A DNA stretch of 64,000 nt from an uncultured Sphingomonadaceae bacterium (lineage in GTDB: Bacteria; Pseudomonadota; Alphaproteobacteria; Sphingomonadales; Sphingomonadaceae), in the NCBI GenBank assembly GCA_947493215.1, contig CANLQE010000001.1:2233404-2297403 (forward strand), read 5' to 3'. A program made the translations under genes and the position numbers. Under the pieces are notes generated by a model. That model was given only the letters and a program-made list of their open reading frames with translations. It was not told the DNA's origin and did not search any database. This document shows positions 55,705 through 64,000 of this stretch, one piece after another; positions within the stretch are counted from its first letter, which is position 1, and the number at the start of each line of letters is the position of its first letter.

Positions 55705-55757
55705 GCGCACCGATGCTGCTGCGCGAAGCGGCCGCACCCGCCTAAGGGATGTTTTTT
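55698..55757 (+). promoter_or_regulatory. Attenuator terminator of leuA
   Basis: A perfect 10-bp stem (CCCTTAGGCG at 55698-55707 with CGCCTAAGGG at 55739-55748) encloses a smaller GC hairpin and is followed after three bases by six T. The 5' arm starts five bases after the last Leu codon of the leader. A ribosome stalled there would cover it and let transcription reach leuA. A competing hairpin (GCGCC / GGCGC at 55695-55708) could also form. The rest of the 343-base gap before leuA (55483-55825) shows nothing else I can support. Confidence 0.65.
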
Positions 55758-55825
55758 CCAAAAATTGAAATTAACTAGCAATTTCTGCCTTGCGCGAAAT
55801 GGCTTGCAGCATAAGAGTATGAACC

Positions 55826-57484
55826 ATGCATCCGAACCCATCTCAAAAATATCGCCCCTTTGGCCAGATCGATTTACCTGACCGCCAATGGCCTACCCGT
55901 GTGATTGAAAAGGCGCCTCGCTGGCTCTCGACTGACCTGCGCGATGGCAATCAGGCGCTCATCGATCCGATGGATGCGCAAAAGAAACAGCGGTTTTTTG
56001 ACCTGCTCATCAAAATAGGGATCAAAGAAATAGAAGTCGGCTTCCCGTCTGCCGGTGCCACCGACTTTGATTTCATTAGCGGCCTGGTGAAATCAGGAAG
56101 CATTCCTGATGACGTCATGGTGCAAGTGCTGACCCAGTCACGTCGCGATCTGATCGAAACCAGCTTTGCAAGCCTTGAAGGCGTCAAGCAAGCCATCGTT
56201 CACCTCTATAACGCGGTATCCCCGGCATGGCGCGATGTGGTCTTTAAACTGGGCAAGGAGGGCGTGAAGGACATTGCCAAGGAAGGCGCAACCATCCTGC
56301 GCGAGCAGGCGGAAAAATATCCCGATACCGACTGGCACTTCGAATATTCACCGGAAACCTTTTCCACAGCTGAAATAGAATTTAGCTTGGAAGTTTGTGA
56401 AACGGTCATGGATATTATTGAACCGACTGCGGAAAAGCCGTTGATCCTCAACCTGCCGGCCACCGTCGAAGCGTCTACACCGAATATCTATGCAGACCAG
56501 GTCGAATGGATGTGCAAGCATATCAGCAAGCGGGAGCATGTCGTGATCAGCCTGCACACGCATAATGATCGCGGCTCCGGAATCGCGGCATCGGAACTCG
56601 GTTTGATGGCGGGCGCGGATAGGGTTGAGGGTTGTCTGTTTGGTAATGGCGAGCGGACCGGCAATGTTGATTTGGTGACATTGGGTCTCAATATGTACAC
56701 GCAGGGCGTTGATCCGGAGATTGATTTTTCCAACATGGATGAAATTGTCAAAACGGTGGAATATTGCAATCAATTGCCCGTACCAGCGCGTCATCCTTAT
56801 GCCGGTGAGCTCGTCTTCACTGCTTTTTCCGGATCCCATCAGGACGCCATCAAGAAGGGCTTCACCGCCCAAGAACAGCGCAATGATGAGCTTTGGAATG
56901 TCCCCTATCTGCCAATTGATCCGCGCGATATTGGCCGCGACTATGAAGCGGTCATCCGCGTTAACAGCCAGTCAGGCAAAGGTGGTATCGCCTGGATATT
57001 AGAGCAGGATCAAGGACTGAAGCTGCCCAAACGCCTGCAAGCCAATTTTAGCCGTACCGTTCAGGAACTGGCGGATGAGACAAGCCGGGAACTGTCTTCC
57101 GAAGATATCTGGGGCGCTTTTAAAAAACGCTATCATCTTGATGGTGGCGGCCAATATAGCCTGATCGACTATCAAGAAAGCCAGACTGGCGGAGAGCGTA
57201 TCTTCGTTGGTAAAGTGAAAGGTCCTGACGGCGAAACATCGGTCAGCGGCCGCGGCAATGGTTTAATATCGAGCGTCGTTGACGCCCTCGCTTCATCGCT
57301 TGGAATCACGCTGGAGATCATGGATTATCAGGAGCATGCGCTTGGTTCTGGTAAAGATGCAAAGGCTGCTGCCTATGTTGAATGCAAAACCAGCGATGGA
57401 CAGGAGTTTTACGGAGTTGGCATCAATAGCGATGTCGCCAGAGCCTCTGTCGAAGCTCTTCTGAGCGCCGTAAACCGGATTTAG
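55826..57484 (+). CDS. leuA: 2-isopropylmalate synthase (long/yeast-actinobacterial type)
   Basis: First committed step of leucine synthesis. The 552-residue protein begins STDLRDGNQALIDPM and EIEVGFPSA, the pattern of the LeuA subfamily shared with mycobacteria and yeast rather than the E. coli type. The catalytic barrel is followed by a C-terminal allosteric LeuA domain (GNGLISSVVDALASSLG) that binds leucine. Candidate transcriptional attenuation lies upstream. Confidence 0.95.
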   Translation: MHPNPSQKYRPFGQIDLPDRQWPTRVIEKAPRWLSTDLRDGNQALIDPMDAQKKQRFFDLLIKIGIKEIEVGFPSAGATDFDFISGLVKSGSIPDDVMVQVLTQSRRDLIETSFASLEGVKQAIVHLYNAVSPAWRDVVFKLGKEGVKDIAKEGATILREQAEKYPDTDWHFEYSPETFSTAEIEFSLEVCETVMDIIEPTAEKPLILNLPATVEASTPNIYADQVEWMCKHISKREHVVISLHTHNDRGSGIAASELGLMAGADRVEGCLFGNGERTGNVDLVTLGLNMYTQGVDPEIDFSNMDEIVKTVEYCNQLPVPARHPYAGELVFTAFSGSHQDAIKKGFTAQEQRNDELWNVPYLPIDPRDIGRDYEAVIRVNSQSGKGGIAWILEQDQGLKLPKRLQANFSRTVQELADETSRELSSEDIWGAFKKRYHLDGGGQYSLIDYQESQTGGERIFVGKVKGPDGETSVSGRGNGLISSVVDALASSLGITLEIMDYQEHALGSGKDAKAAAYVECKTSDGQEFYGVGINSDVARASVEALLSAVNRI

Positions 57485-57574
57485 CGCAGATATTAAGCAA
57501 TCGATTAAAATAACAGTGGAATCCACCTGTGCTTAGGCTATGGCGGGTTATCACAGTTTTCAAATGGGGAATTT

Positions 57575-58546
57575 ATGACTTTACCTGCCTTGTTCGACAA
57601 TCTTCGCCTGCCGCTTATCGGTTCGCCGCTTTTCATTGTATCAGGCCCTGAATTAGTCATCGCGCAATGTAAGGCTGGCATCGTCGGTTCCTTCCCCGCC
57701 CTGAATGCACGGCCACAGACTTTGCTTGATGAGTGGATGCACCAGATTACCGAAGAACTGTCCGCTTGGAACCGGGACAATCCCGATAAGCCTGCTGCCC
57801 CGTTTGCCGTGAACCAGATTGTCCACAAGTCCAATGATCGCCTTGATCAGGATATGGCGACCTGTGAGAAATGGAAAGTGCCGCTGATCATCACGTCTTT
57901 GGGCGCGATCGAAGATCTCAACACCGCTGTTCATAGCTGGGGCGGGATCACCATGCATGACATAATCAACGACCGTTTCGCTCATAAGGCGATCGAAAAG
58001 GGAGCGGACGGCCTCATCCCGGTGGCTGCTGGCGCTGGCGGCCATGCAGGCGTTATCTCTCCCTTCGCGCTGATGCAGGAAATCCGTCAATGGTTTGATG
58101 GCCCTGTTGCTTTGTCCGGCTCCATCGGTTGCGGCGCATCTATTTTAGGTGCTCAGGCCATGGGTGCTGACTTTGGCTATATGGGTTCTGCCTTTATCGC
58201 GACCAAGGAAGCTAATGCAGACCAAGGTTATAAAGACGGCATCGTCGAAGGTCGTGCCAAGGATATTGTCTATTCTGACCTGTTTACAGGCGTGAGTGGA
58301 AACTATCTGCGCGGTTCTATTGAAAGTGCCGGCCTTGATCCTGAAAACCTGCCCGAGGGCGATTATAAGACCATGAACTTCGGTTCAGGCGGCAATACAG
58401 ACAAGAAAGCCTGGAAAGATATCTGGGGCAGCGGTCAGGGCATTGGTGCCATCGATGAAGTGCGCTCAGTACAAGACATGGTCGATATCCTGATTTCTGA
58501 ATATCAGGAAGCGCGGGACAGTCTGGCAACACGGTTTAACTACTGA
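57575..58546 (+). CDS. Nitronate monooxygenase family flavoprotein
   Basis: A 323-residue TIM-barrel FMN protein: PLIGSPLFIVSGPELVIAQCKAGIVGSFPALNARP at the N-terminus, then GADGLIPVAAGAGGHAG and GSIGCGASILGAQAMGADFGYMGSAFIATKEA, which bind FMN phosphate. The His in GGHAG fits the nitronate-oxidising class. Physiological role uncertain. It follows leuA by 90 bases on the same strand but looks functionally separate. Confidence 0.87.
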   Translation: MTLPALFDNLRLPLIGSPLFIVSGPELVIAQCKAGIVGSFPALNARPQTLLDEWMHQITEELSAWNRDNPDKPAAPFAVNQIVHKSNDRLDQDMATCEKWKVPLIITSLGAIEDLNTAVHSWGGITMHDIINDRFAHKAIEKGADGLIPVAAGAGGHAGVISPFALMQEIRQWFDGPVALSGSIGCGASILGAQAMGADFGYMGSAFIATKEANADQGYKDGIVEGRAKDIVYSDLFTGVSGNYLRGSIESAGLDPENLPEGDYKTMNFGSGGNTDKKAWKDIWGSGQGIGAIDEVRSVQDMVDILISEYQEARDSLATRFNY

Positions 58547-58591
58547 TCAGGGTTATCCTATGCTTGGCAACAAGCGCGGAGTGAAGTCGAT

Positions 58592-58708
58592 ATGCAGAAA
58601 TCGCAGTGGATCGGCATCGCGCTAATCGGATCTGTTCTGTCGAATTCTCCGGCGATAGCATCCGAGCCACAGACAATCGAAATTAACGAGCCGCTGGTGA
58701 TGCGGTAG
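58592..58708 (+). CDS. Possible small exported peptide (38 aa)
   Basis: A 38-codon frame with a signal-like N-terminus (KSQWIGIALIGSVLSNSPAIAS) and a mature part of only about 16 residues. A weak GGAG lies 11 bases upstream. It ends two bases before the next small gene. Not recognised and could be spurious. Confidence 0.35.
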   Translation: MQKSQWIGIALIGSVLSNSPAIASEPQTIEINEPLVMR

Positions 58709-58710
58709 GC

Positions 58711-58896
58711 ATGACCGAAAACGACTTGCCTGAAACTTTTTCACCGCTGCATGCCACATCATGGCGCGAGCCCGACCTGGATGGCAATCTTGGACTCCGA
58801 ATTGCGGTAATGCCCATTGACAGTTCAGAAGATCGGGAAATGGTCGACGCGGGGCTCATCATCGTCGCCGCCGAACCTTATAGCGAGGAAGACTGA
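58711..58896 (+). CDS. Small hypothetical protein (61 aa)
   Basis: An acidic 61-residue protein with no hydrophobic span and no recognised family. Codon use looks plausible and it does not shadow another gene. It begins two bases after the preceding small frame, so the two may be coupled. Function unknown. Confidence 0.4.
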   Translation: MTENDLPETFSPLHATSWREPDLDGNLGLRIAVMPIDSSEDREMVDAGLIIVAAEPYSEED

Positions 58897-58902
58897 GCGA
58901 CG

Positions 58903-59328
58903 TTAGTCGCTCTCTGATCGAGGCTTTATCTTGATATAAGCACCGCCACCAAAATTTTGAGGCGGCAAGAGATTCTCTCCATCGATTTTCATAACAACCG
59001 TGCCGAGGGGATCATATCTCGCGCCTTCTTCCGGCGGATCATATACCATCACAACCTCGTCATCCTGAAGGCTCCAACTCCCTCCGGAAAAAGCGTCGAG
59101 GCCGCCAACCATTAGAAACCAGCGAAAGCTGCCGTCTTCGAACAATTCAAGGCCGGATGCGGTTTCCATCACACCCCGTAGATTATAACGCCCTAACAGC
59201 TTTGTTCGTGCTTCCATGCCTTGCTCAACCGGAGCAGCTTGTGCCGTTTCTTCCGACCCTTTTGCGGGTTGCGATACCGCCAAAACAAGCATCGATGTCA
59301 TCAGGCTATTGACCAAAAGACCTGTCAC
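58903..59328 (-). CDS. Secreted protein of unknown function (141 aa)
   Basis: Signal peptide about 1-25 (LLVNSLMTSMLVLAVSQPAKG), then about 115 residues of beta-rich sequence with GLELFEDGSFRWFLMVGG and SGGSWSLQDDEVVMVYDPP. That pattern resembles small lipocalin-like or copper-resistance-type beta-barrel domains, without a clear family. Convergent to the previous gene and eight bases downstream of mltG on the same strand. Confidence 0.65.
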   Translation of the reverse strand: MTGLLVNSLMTSMLVLAVSQPAKGSEETAQAAPVEQGMEARTKLLGRYNLRGVMETASGLELFEDGSFRWFLMVGGLDAFSGGSWSLQDDEVVMVYDPPEEGARYDPLGTVVMKIDGENLLPPQNFGGGAYIKIKPRSESD

Positions 59329-59336
59329 AATGCTTC

Positions 59337-60308
59337 CTACATCTCACCGCGTTCGCGGCGGATGGCGAACCATTTTTCAACATTGGCATTATGCTCGGCC
59401 AGCGTCTTTGCAAAAACATGCCCGCCTTTGCCGTCTGCAACAAAGAACAGATAATCGCTCTTGGCCGGATTGAGCACCGCTTCAATGGAAGCACGACCGG
59501 GATTTGCAATCGGCCCCTTCGGCAAACCAACCATCGAATAGGTATTATAATCGTTCACCGCAGCAATTTCGGATTGGCGAATACGGCGGCCCAATGGCTT
59601 ACCCTTGGTGATCGGATAAATGATCGTTGGATCAGCCTGCAGCATCATATTGCGAGTGACCCGGTTGCTGTAGACCGCGGCAACCGTCCGACGCTCGCTC
59701 GCCAAAGCTGTTTCTTTCTCAACAATCGCCGCCAATATAATGGCCTCTTCAGGTGTTTTTACTACACTGGCGGCGGTTTTCTTCGGCCATAGTTCAGCGA
59801 TGGTATTCGTCATCGCTTTTTGCATGCGCGCGACCACCGCAGAACGCGCTTCACCGCGCTCAAAACTATAACTATCAGGCAGTATCGAGCCCTCGGTTGG
59901 TACTGGAATCTCTCCAGTCAGCAGTTTTTCAGCCATCAGTTTTTCATGGACAATGATTGACGGTGTACCTTCAGGTATCGTCATCAGGCGGAGAACCGTC
60001 TTTCCGCCCTGCAAGATGTTCAGGATCGTCGCATTGCTTGCGCCGGCGGGAATGATGAATTCACCGGCTTTAATTGGCTCTGATCCGCCAAAAATCTTCG
60101 CTCGATTAAGAAACGCATCAGCGGATTTGATAACACCAGCGTCTTCAAGAGCGTTGGCCGCCATACCAAGACTTGATCCTGACTTGATGACAATCTGCCG
60201 TTCATTTGCCGACGGCCCGCTAGCATTCCATCCATAGATGAAATTGCCCGCTACTAGACCGATGATGACCGCCGCGATGACAAGGATCAGGCAACCGAAG
60301 CGCCGCAT
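59337..60308 (-). CDS. mltG: Endolytic murein transglycosylase MltG
   Basis: Cuts nascent glycan strands and sets their length. The 323 residues have one N-terminal span (about 5-27), a LysM-like part and the YceG domain with VEKETALASERRTVAAVYSNR (catalytic Glu) and LQADPTIIYPI. It is next to fabF, a common arrangement in alphaproteobacteria (fabF-mltG). Confidence 0.94.
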   Translation of the reverse strand: MRRFGCLILVIAAVIIGLVAGNFIYGWNASGPSANERQIVIKSGSSLGMAANALEDAGVIKSADAFLNRAKIFGGSEPIKAGEFIIPAGASNATILNILQGGKTVLRLMTIPEGTPSIIVHEKLMAEKLLTGEIPVPTEGSILPDSYSFERGEARSAVVARMQKAMTNTIAELWPKKTAASVVKTPEEAIILAAIVEKETALASERRTVAAVYSNRVTRNMMLQADPTIIYPITKGKPLGRRIRQSEIAAVNDYNTYSMVGLPKGPIANPGRASIEAVLNPAKSDYLFFVADGKGGHVFAKTLAEHNANVEKWFAIRRERGEM

Positions 60309-60315
60309 GATAGAG

Positions 60316-61569
60316 CTATACCGCCTTCATGATGATGCTGGCGTTGGTCCCGCCAAAGCCGAAGCTGTTACTGAGGACCGCCTTAACTTCCCGCTTTTTG
60401 GCGACATGCGGCACCAGATCAACACCTTCACAGCTGTCCTCCGGATCATCCAGATTCAATGTCGGCGGCACAATCTGATCGCGCAGCGCTAATATACAGA
60501 AAATCGCTTCGACAGCCCCTGCCCCGCCAAGCAAATGGCCGATAGCCGATTTGGTTGAACTCATCGACATCGTCTTTATGTCTTCACCAAACAGACGGCG
60601 AACCGCTGCCAATTCCAGAACATCCGCCATGGTGGACGTGCCATGGGCGTTGACATAATCAATGTCCGCAGTGGTCAAGCCAGAGCGTTTGAGTGCCATT
60701 TCCATCGAACGATAAGCGCCTACCCCATCAGGATGCGGAGCAGTTACGTGGTGTGCGTCGCCGGACAGGCCATAGCCGACGACTTCGGCATAGATATTGG
60801 CGCCGCGTGCTTTCGCACGCTCATATTCTTCGAGAACCACAACACCAGCACCTTCACCCATGACGAAACCATCACGGTTTTTATCATATGGGCGTGATGC
60901 GCCTTCTGGATTGTCGTTATTTGTAGAAAGTGCTTTGGCTTGTGCAAAGCCAGCAATACCGATCGGGCAAATGGTTGCTTCTGCACCGCCGGCCAACATG
61001 ACATCTGCATCATCCAAGGCAATCATCCGCGCGGCATCACCAATGCTGTGCGCACCGGTCGAACAGGCGGTAACAACCGCGTGATTAGGGCCCATCAGGC
61101 CATATTTGATTGAAACCTGACCCGAGATCAGGTTGATCAACCGGCCATGGACAAAATGCGGGCTAACCCGTGTCGGGCCACGTTCGTGAAGAACCAGAGA
61201 TTCTTTCTCAATCCCGGGCAATCCACCGATGCCAGAACCAATGGAACAACCCACACGCAGCTTTTCTTCATCGCTCATTTCCGTCAGACCAGCATCTTCA
61301 AGTGCCTGTCCGGCAGCATCAATGCCGTATACGATGAACGGATCAACCTGACGTTGTACCTTGTGGTCTACGCGCTTACTGGGATCAAAACCATATTCAT
61401 GATCGGCGGGTTTGACTTCACAGGCGATGTGGCATTTCTGATCAGAAGCATCAAAGCGCGTAATCTTTCCGGCACCGGATTTTGAAGCCAATATATTGCT
61501 CCAAGTCGTTTCTACATCTCCACCAAGAGGCGTTACCAAACCCAGTCCGGTCACTACAACACGACGCAT
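60316..61569 (-). CDS. fabF: 3-oxoacyl-ACP synthase II
   Basis: Elongating condensing enzyme of fatty-acid synthesis. The 417 residues have the nucleophile Cys169 in TACSTGAHS, the His in NAHGTSTM and the second His in SAIGHLLGGAGAVEA. GFGGTNAS closes the site. It lies downstream of acpP on the minus strand with a hairpin in between. Confidence 0.97.
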   Translation of the reverse strand: MRRVVVTGLGLVTPLGGDVETTWSNILASKSGAGKITRFDASDQKCHIACEVKPADHEYGFDPSKRVDHKVQRQVDPFIVYGIDAAGQALEDAGLTEMSDEEKLRVGCSIGSGIGGLPGIEKESLVLHERGPTRVSPHFVHGRLINLISGQVSIKYGLMGPNHAVVTACSTGAHSIGDAARMIALDDADVMLAGGAEATICPIGIAGFAQAKALSTNNDNPEGASRPYDKNRDGFVMGEGAGVVVLEEYERAKARGANIYAEVVGYGLSGDAHHVTAPHPDGVGAYRSMEMALKRSGLTTADIDYVNAHGTSTMADVLELAAVRRLFGEDIKTMSMSSTKSAIGHLLGGAGAVEAIFCILALRDQIVPPTLNLDDPEDSCEGVDLVPHVAKKREVKAVLSNSFGFGGTNASIIMKAV

Positions 61570-61609
61570 GCTATGCTCCTTATATCAGGCTTGCCTAAGC
61601 CCCAATTCA

Positions 61610-61658
61610 AAAGCGGCCACCGGTTTAGGAAATGCTTCCCAGGCCGGTGAGCCGCTTT
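61610..61658 (-). terminator. Hairpin between acpP and fabF
   Basis: AAAGCGGCtCACCGG pairs with CCGGTGGCCGCTTT (one bulge) around a 20-base loop and is followed by TTTT on the minus strand. It probably gives partial termination after the highly expressed acpP. Confidence 0.7.
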
Positions 61659-61724
61659 GTAATAATCTAGCGATCATTGGCCCCGGAATGCTAGCCTTTC
61701 ATGTCGGCCGCACTCCAAAATCAA

Positions 61725-61961
61725 TTAGCCCTTATTTTTGTCGATGAAATCAATCGCGTCTTTGACGGTTCCGATTTTTTCGGCTGCATCGTCAGGAATT
61801 TCAACGCTGAATTCTTCTTCAAAGGCCATCACAAGCTCAACAATATCGAGGCTGTCTGCGCCAAGATCATCGATGAATGCCGCTTCTTCGGTCACTTTGT
61901 CGGCTTCTACGCCAAGATGCTCAACAACAATCTTTTTTACGCGGTCTGCAGTCTCACTCAT
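61725..61961 (-). CDS. acpP: Acyl carrier protein
   Basis: A 78-residue acidic carrier. Ser37 in [11 protein letters not shown] is where phosphopantetheine is attached. Between fabG (with an unrelated gene) and fabF. Confidence 0.97.
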   Translation of the reverse strand: MSETADRVKKIVVEHLGVEADKVTEEAAFIDDLGADSLDIVELVMAFEEEFSVEIPDDAAEKIGTVKDAIDFIDKNKG

Positions 61962-62058
61962 GAGAGTTCCTTCTTCGTTTTATTAATTTCTATTTTGTCC
62001 TAGTGGCATGCCGCGCCGCTTGCAAGAGGGCAAGCACAGCTTTGTGAAACGAGCCAAA

Positions 62059-62595
62059 CTATTGCCGTAATTCCTCGTTACGAAAATCATCCTCAATACC
62101 CCACAGGGTTCCACGCCATTCGAAGTAGTTATACACCCACTCACGCATATTCTTGTCTTCTGGATAGCCTGCTTCGGTCAAATCCTTGTCCATTTTTCCC
62201 GACAGGAAGACATCTTCTAAAATATGTCGCCCGGTGGCGCTGACATTGTCTATGTAATATTGATCAAGAAACGGTTTAAAATCACCCAGACCCTGGATTC
62301 TCTCGATCAAGCCCTCTCCCAGCATCCAACCGTCCATCATAGAAATCCGAAAAGCACTTCGGGTTTCTATGTCCGACCATCCATGTACAGCCTGACAGGC
62401 CTTTGTGAGCGCATTTGCTGATTCAAAGGCCTCTACTTCATTGCCTTTGCGCGCCATGGAAAAATAGGCCTGCGCCTGATCGGCCGAGACTTTGCTACTT
62501 ATACAATCGAGATTTTCGATAGTCAGCAGTCCGTCCGTCGGCATGGCAGGTAGCGGGATTGCGGCCATCGCTAGAAGTAACAAGGTTGAAAACAT
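62059..62595 (-). CDS. Secreted protein of unknown function (178 aa)
   Basis: Signal peptide about 1-18, then a helical 160-residue domain with two Cys (DCISSK and KACQAVHG) that could form a disulfide. The domain layout recalls small periplasmic immunity-type proteins, but I cannot name a family. It is inserted between fabG and acpP on the same strand and starts 11 bases after the fabG stop. Confidence 0.6.
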   Translation of the reverse strand: MFSTLLLLAMAAIPLPAMPTDGLLTIENLDCISSKVSADQAQAYFSMARKGNEVEAFESANALTKACQAVHGWSDIETRSAFRISMMDGWMLGEGLIERIQGLGDFKPFLDQYYIDNVSATGRHILEDVFLSGKMDKDLTEAGYPEDKNMREWVYNYFEWRGTLWGIEDDFRNEELRQ

Positions 62596-62606
62596 TTTGG
62601 TGGGCC

Positions 62607-63350
62607 TTAGCTGATCATCGCCATGCCGCCATTTACGTGCAACGTCTGGCCGGTGACATAAGAAGCTTCATTGCTGGCAAGATAGGCAACAGCAGCACCG
62701 ATATCCTCGCCGGCACCCATTTTTCCGGCGGGAATTTTGCGGTTTATGTCGTCTTTCTGCGCATCGGTCAGCGCATCCGTCATCGGCGAAGCGATAAACC
62801 CCGGTGATACACAGTTTACCGTGATCCCGCGAGAAGCAAGTTCTTGCGCAAGCGCCTTGGACATACCCACAAGACCGGCCTTGGAAGCGACATAATTTAC
62901 CTGCCCGGGATTGCCGGTTGCACCGACAACCGAGGTGATTGAAATGATCCGGCCATGGCGTGCTTTCATCATCGGCCGTGCAGCCGCACGGGCCAGACGA
63001 AAAGCGGATTCCAGATTGACGTTCAACACATCAGACCAGTCATCATCCGACATGCGCATCACCAGCCCGTCACGGGTAATCCCAGCATTATTGACCAATA
63101 TGTCAAGCTTGCCCAGTTTCTCAATTACTTGCGGAACAAGCTCATTCACTTCTTCGGCGTCGGAAAGATTGCAAGGTACAACGATATGCCCCTCACCGTT
63201 CAGTTCCGGGATCAAATCTATCAATGTCAGCTTACGGGTGCCCGACAGCGCTATGGTCGCGCCGCGCTCTGCCAATGATTTGGCGATGGCGGAACCAATA
63301 CCGCCAGATGCGCCAGTTACCAGTGCCGTCATTCCTGTCAGATCAAACAT
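62607..63350 (-). CDS. fabG: 3-oxoacyl-ACP reductase
   Basis: NADPH-dependent short-chain reductase of fatty-acid elongation. The 247 residues have TGASGGIGSAIA (NADPH), NNAGITRDGLVMRM and the Ser-Tyr-Lys site (ITSVVGATGNPGQVNYVASKAG). The ATG at 63350 follows GAGGAAT; the longer frame to 63407 lies inside the acetyltransferase gene. Confidence 0.96.
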   Translation of the reverse strand: MFDLTGMTALVTGASGGIGSAIAKSLAERGATIALSGTRKLTLIDLIPELNGEGHIVVPCNLSDAEEVNELVPQVIEKLGKLDILVNNAGITRDGLVMRMSDDDWSDVLNVNLESAFRLARAAARPMMKARHGRIISITSVVGATGNPGQVNYVASKAGLVGMSKALAQELASRGITVNCVSPGFIASPMTDALTDAQKDDINRKIPAGKMGAGEDIGAAVAYLASNEASYVTGQTLHVNGGMAMIS

Positions 63351-63360
63351 ATTAAATTCC

Positions 63361-63792
63361 TCAATATTCCAGATAATAAAGAACGAAATCTTCGGCTTTG
63401 GCGCCATTGGATTCGTATAGTTTACGAGCCGCTATATTGTCTTGTTCAGTGCCAAGCCAGCATTCTTCACACCCGTGTTCATCGGCCAGTTCAAGTATCT
63501 TGGAGAGCATCAGCTTAGCTATTCCGTTGCGGCGCAAATTTTCGATGACGTCAATTTCGTCAATATAGAGCTCATCTTCCTTGTCGGGTCGCTTGTGGAC
63601 CATGGCGGTGCACTTGCCGATCACTTTTCCGTCCAGCACCGCGACGACCAACCAATGTGTAGGTTCTGCGAGATAGGCACGCAGGCGCATTGGACTGACC
63701 GGATTGTCAAACAGATCCTCTACGACACTATCCATCAGCTCGATATTGTCACCGGTAACCTCAAATATTTGGATGCCACCCAATTCTGCCAA
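63361..63792 (-). CDS. GNAT-family acetyltransferase between fabD and fabG
   Basis: A 143-residue N-acetyltransferase with the acetyl-CoA loop region LRRNGIAKLML, after DEIDVIENLR, and a C-terminal NIAARKLYESNGAKAEDFVLYYLEY typical of RimI-like members. The substrate is unknown. The start is probably TTG at 63792, nine bases after GGAGG that overlaps the fabD end. It sits inside the fabD-fabG cluster. Confidence 0.78.
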   Translation of the reverse strand: MAELGGIQIFEVTGDNIELMDSVVEDLFDNPVSPMRLRAYLAEPTHWLVVAVLDGKVIGKCTAMVHKRPDKEDELYIDEIDVIENLRRNGIAKLMLSKILELADEHGCEECWLGTEQDNIAARKLYESNGAKAEDFVLYYLEY

Positions 63793-63793
63793 G

Positions 63794-64000
63794 CTAGATA
63801 CCCTCCAAAAAGCCTTCAATATCATCCATACCGATCAGGCTAGTCGTTTCGACTTCCTTGTTGATACGCTTGACCATGCCGCCAAGTACTTTGCCGCCCA
63901 ATTCGACAAACTGTCCCACGCCCGCCTCGGAGAGATTGAGAACCGATTCGCGCCAGCGCACGGTTCCGGTCACCTGCTCGACCAGTAGCTGGCGAATTTC
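63794..64000 (-). CDS. fabD: Malonyl-CoA:ACP transacylase, C-terminal fragment (window edge)
   Basis: The last 68 codons before the stop; the rest is outside the window. The fragment shows the FabD C-terminal pattern: QVTGTVRWRESVLNL, FVELGGKVLGGMVKRI and the LEGI end. It is the upstream member of the fatty-acid cluster. Confidence 0.93.
   Translation of the reverse strand, partial: EIRQLLVEQVTGTVRWRESVLNLSEAGVGQFVELGGKVLGGMVKRINKEVETTSLIGMDDIEGFLEGI

Overview
The window looks like a chromosomal segment of a sphingomonad alphaproteobacterium, perhaps near Sphingorhabdus, Parasphingorhabdus or Sphingopyxis. This placement is inferred from gene content: ChpT histidine phosphotransferase, the pyrB plus inactive dihydroorotase pair, the dapF-mtaB-ftsY-yciB chain, RpoH with an RpoH box, and the long-type LeuA. 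GC looks moderate by eye. No taxonomic search was possible. I saw no insertion sequence, prophage, integrase or CRISPR array. Almost everything is housekeeping, with a few lineage-specific insertions that carry most of the interest.

Layout. 1-3.3 kb: start of a truncated GFA-family gene, a 2-hydroxychromene-2-carboxylate isomerase, a fasciclin lipoprotein and asd. 2.9-7.3 kb (minus): ffh-rpsP-rimM-(two small membrane proteins)-trmD-rplS. 7.5-13 kb (plus): a GGDEF-EAL protein, then the tightly overlapping dapF-mtaB-ftsY-yciB. 13-15.8 kb: sodB, a PuuD-like membrane protein and an acyltransferase. 15.9-20.6 kb: an expanded phage-shock locus. Divergent pspF faces a sigma-54 promoter that reads into a small exported peptide, pspA, pspB, pspC and six further small membrane proteins that share a C-terminal coiled-coil signature with PspB and PspC. 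20.7-26.2 kb: sufE, a SecD-P1-like gene with an in-frame stop, a J-domain protein, RNase P RNA (rnpB), an AmpD-like amidase, chpT, a JAMM peptidase, an RluD-like synthase and rpoH. 26.3-31.8 kb: mtgA, a SARP/TolB/TPR regulator, small proteins and an AmpG-like transporter.

32-36.6 kb: clpX and clpP, a divergent second clpP, trigger factor with a lysine/alanine tail, and tRNA-Leu(UAG). 36.7-40 kb: gatCAB. 40-44 kb: a DUF3089 protein, ruvX, pyrB and an inactive dihydroorotase homologue. 44-48.2 kb: two SPOR-domain proteins flanking a ParA / ribbon-helix-helix pair. 48.2-53.5 kb: serB, miaA and ilvB-ilvN-ilvC. 53.5-55.5 kb: a BLUF photoreceptor and a YHS / Cys-Ala-repeat / YHS cluster. 55.6-57.5 kb: leuA behind a candidate Val/Leu leader-peptide attenuator. 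57.6-64 kb: a nitronate monooxygenase, small proteins, mltG and the fatty-acid genes fabF, acpP, fabG and fabD (the last cut by the window edge).

The most unusual items are the PspB-like paralogue array, the cysteine-repeat protein between two YHS proteins, the leuA leader, and the two membrane proteins inserted between rimM and trmD. Many start codons were moved downstream from the longest open frame, using ribosome-binding sites, four-base overlaps and family N-termini. These choices are stated in each entry.
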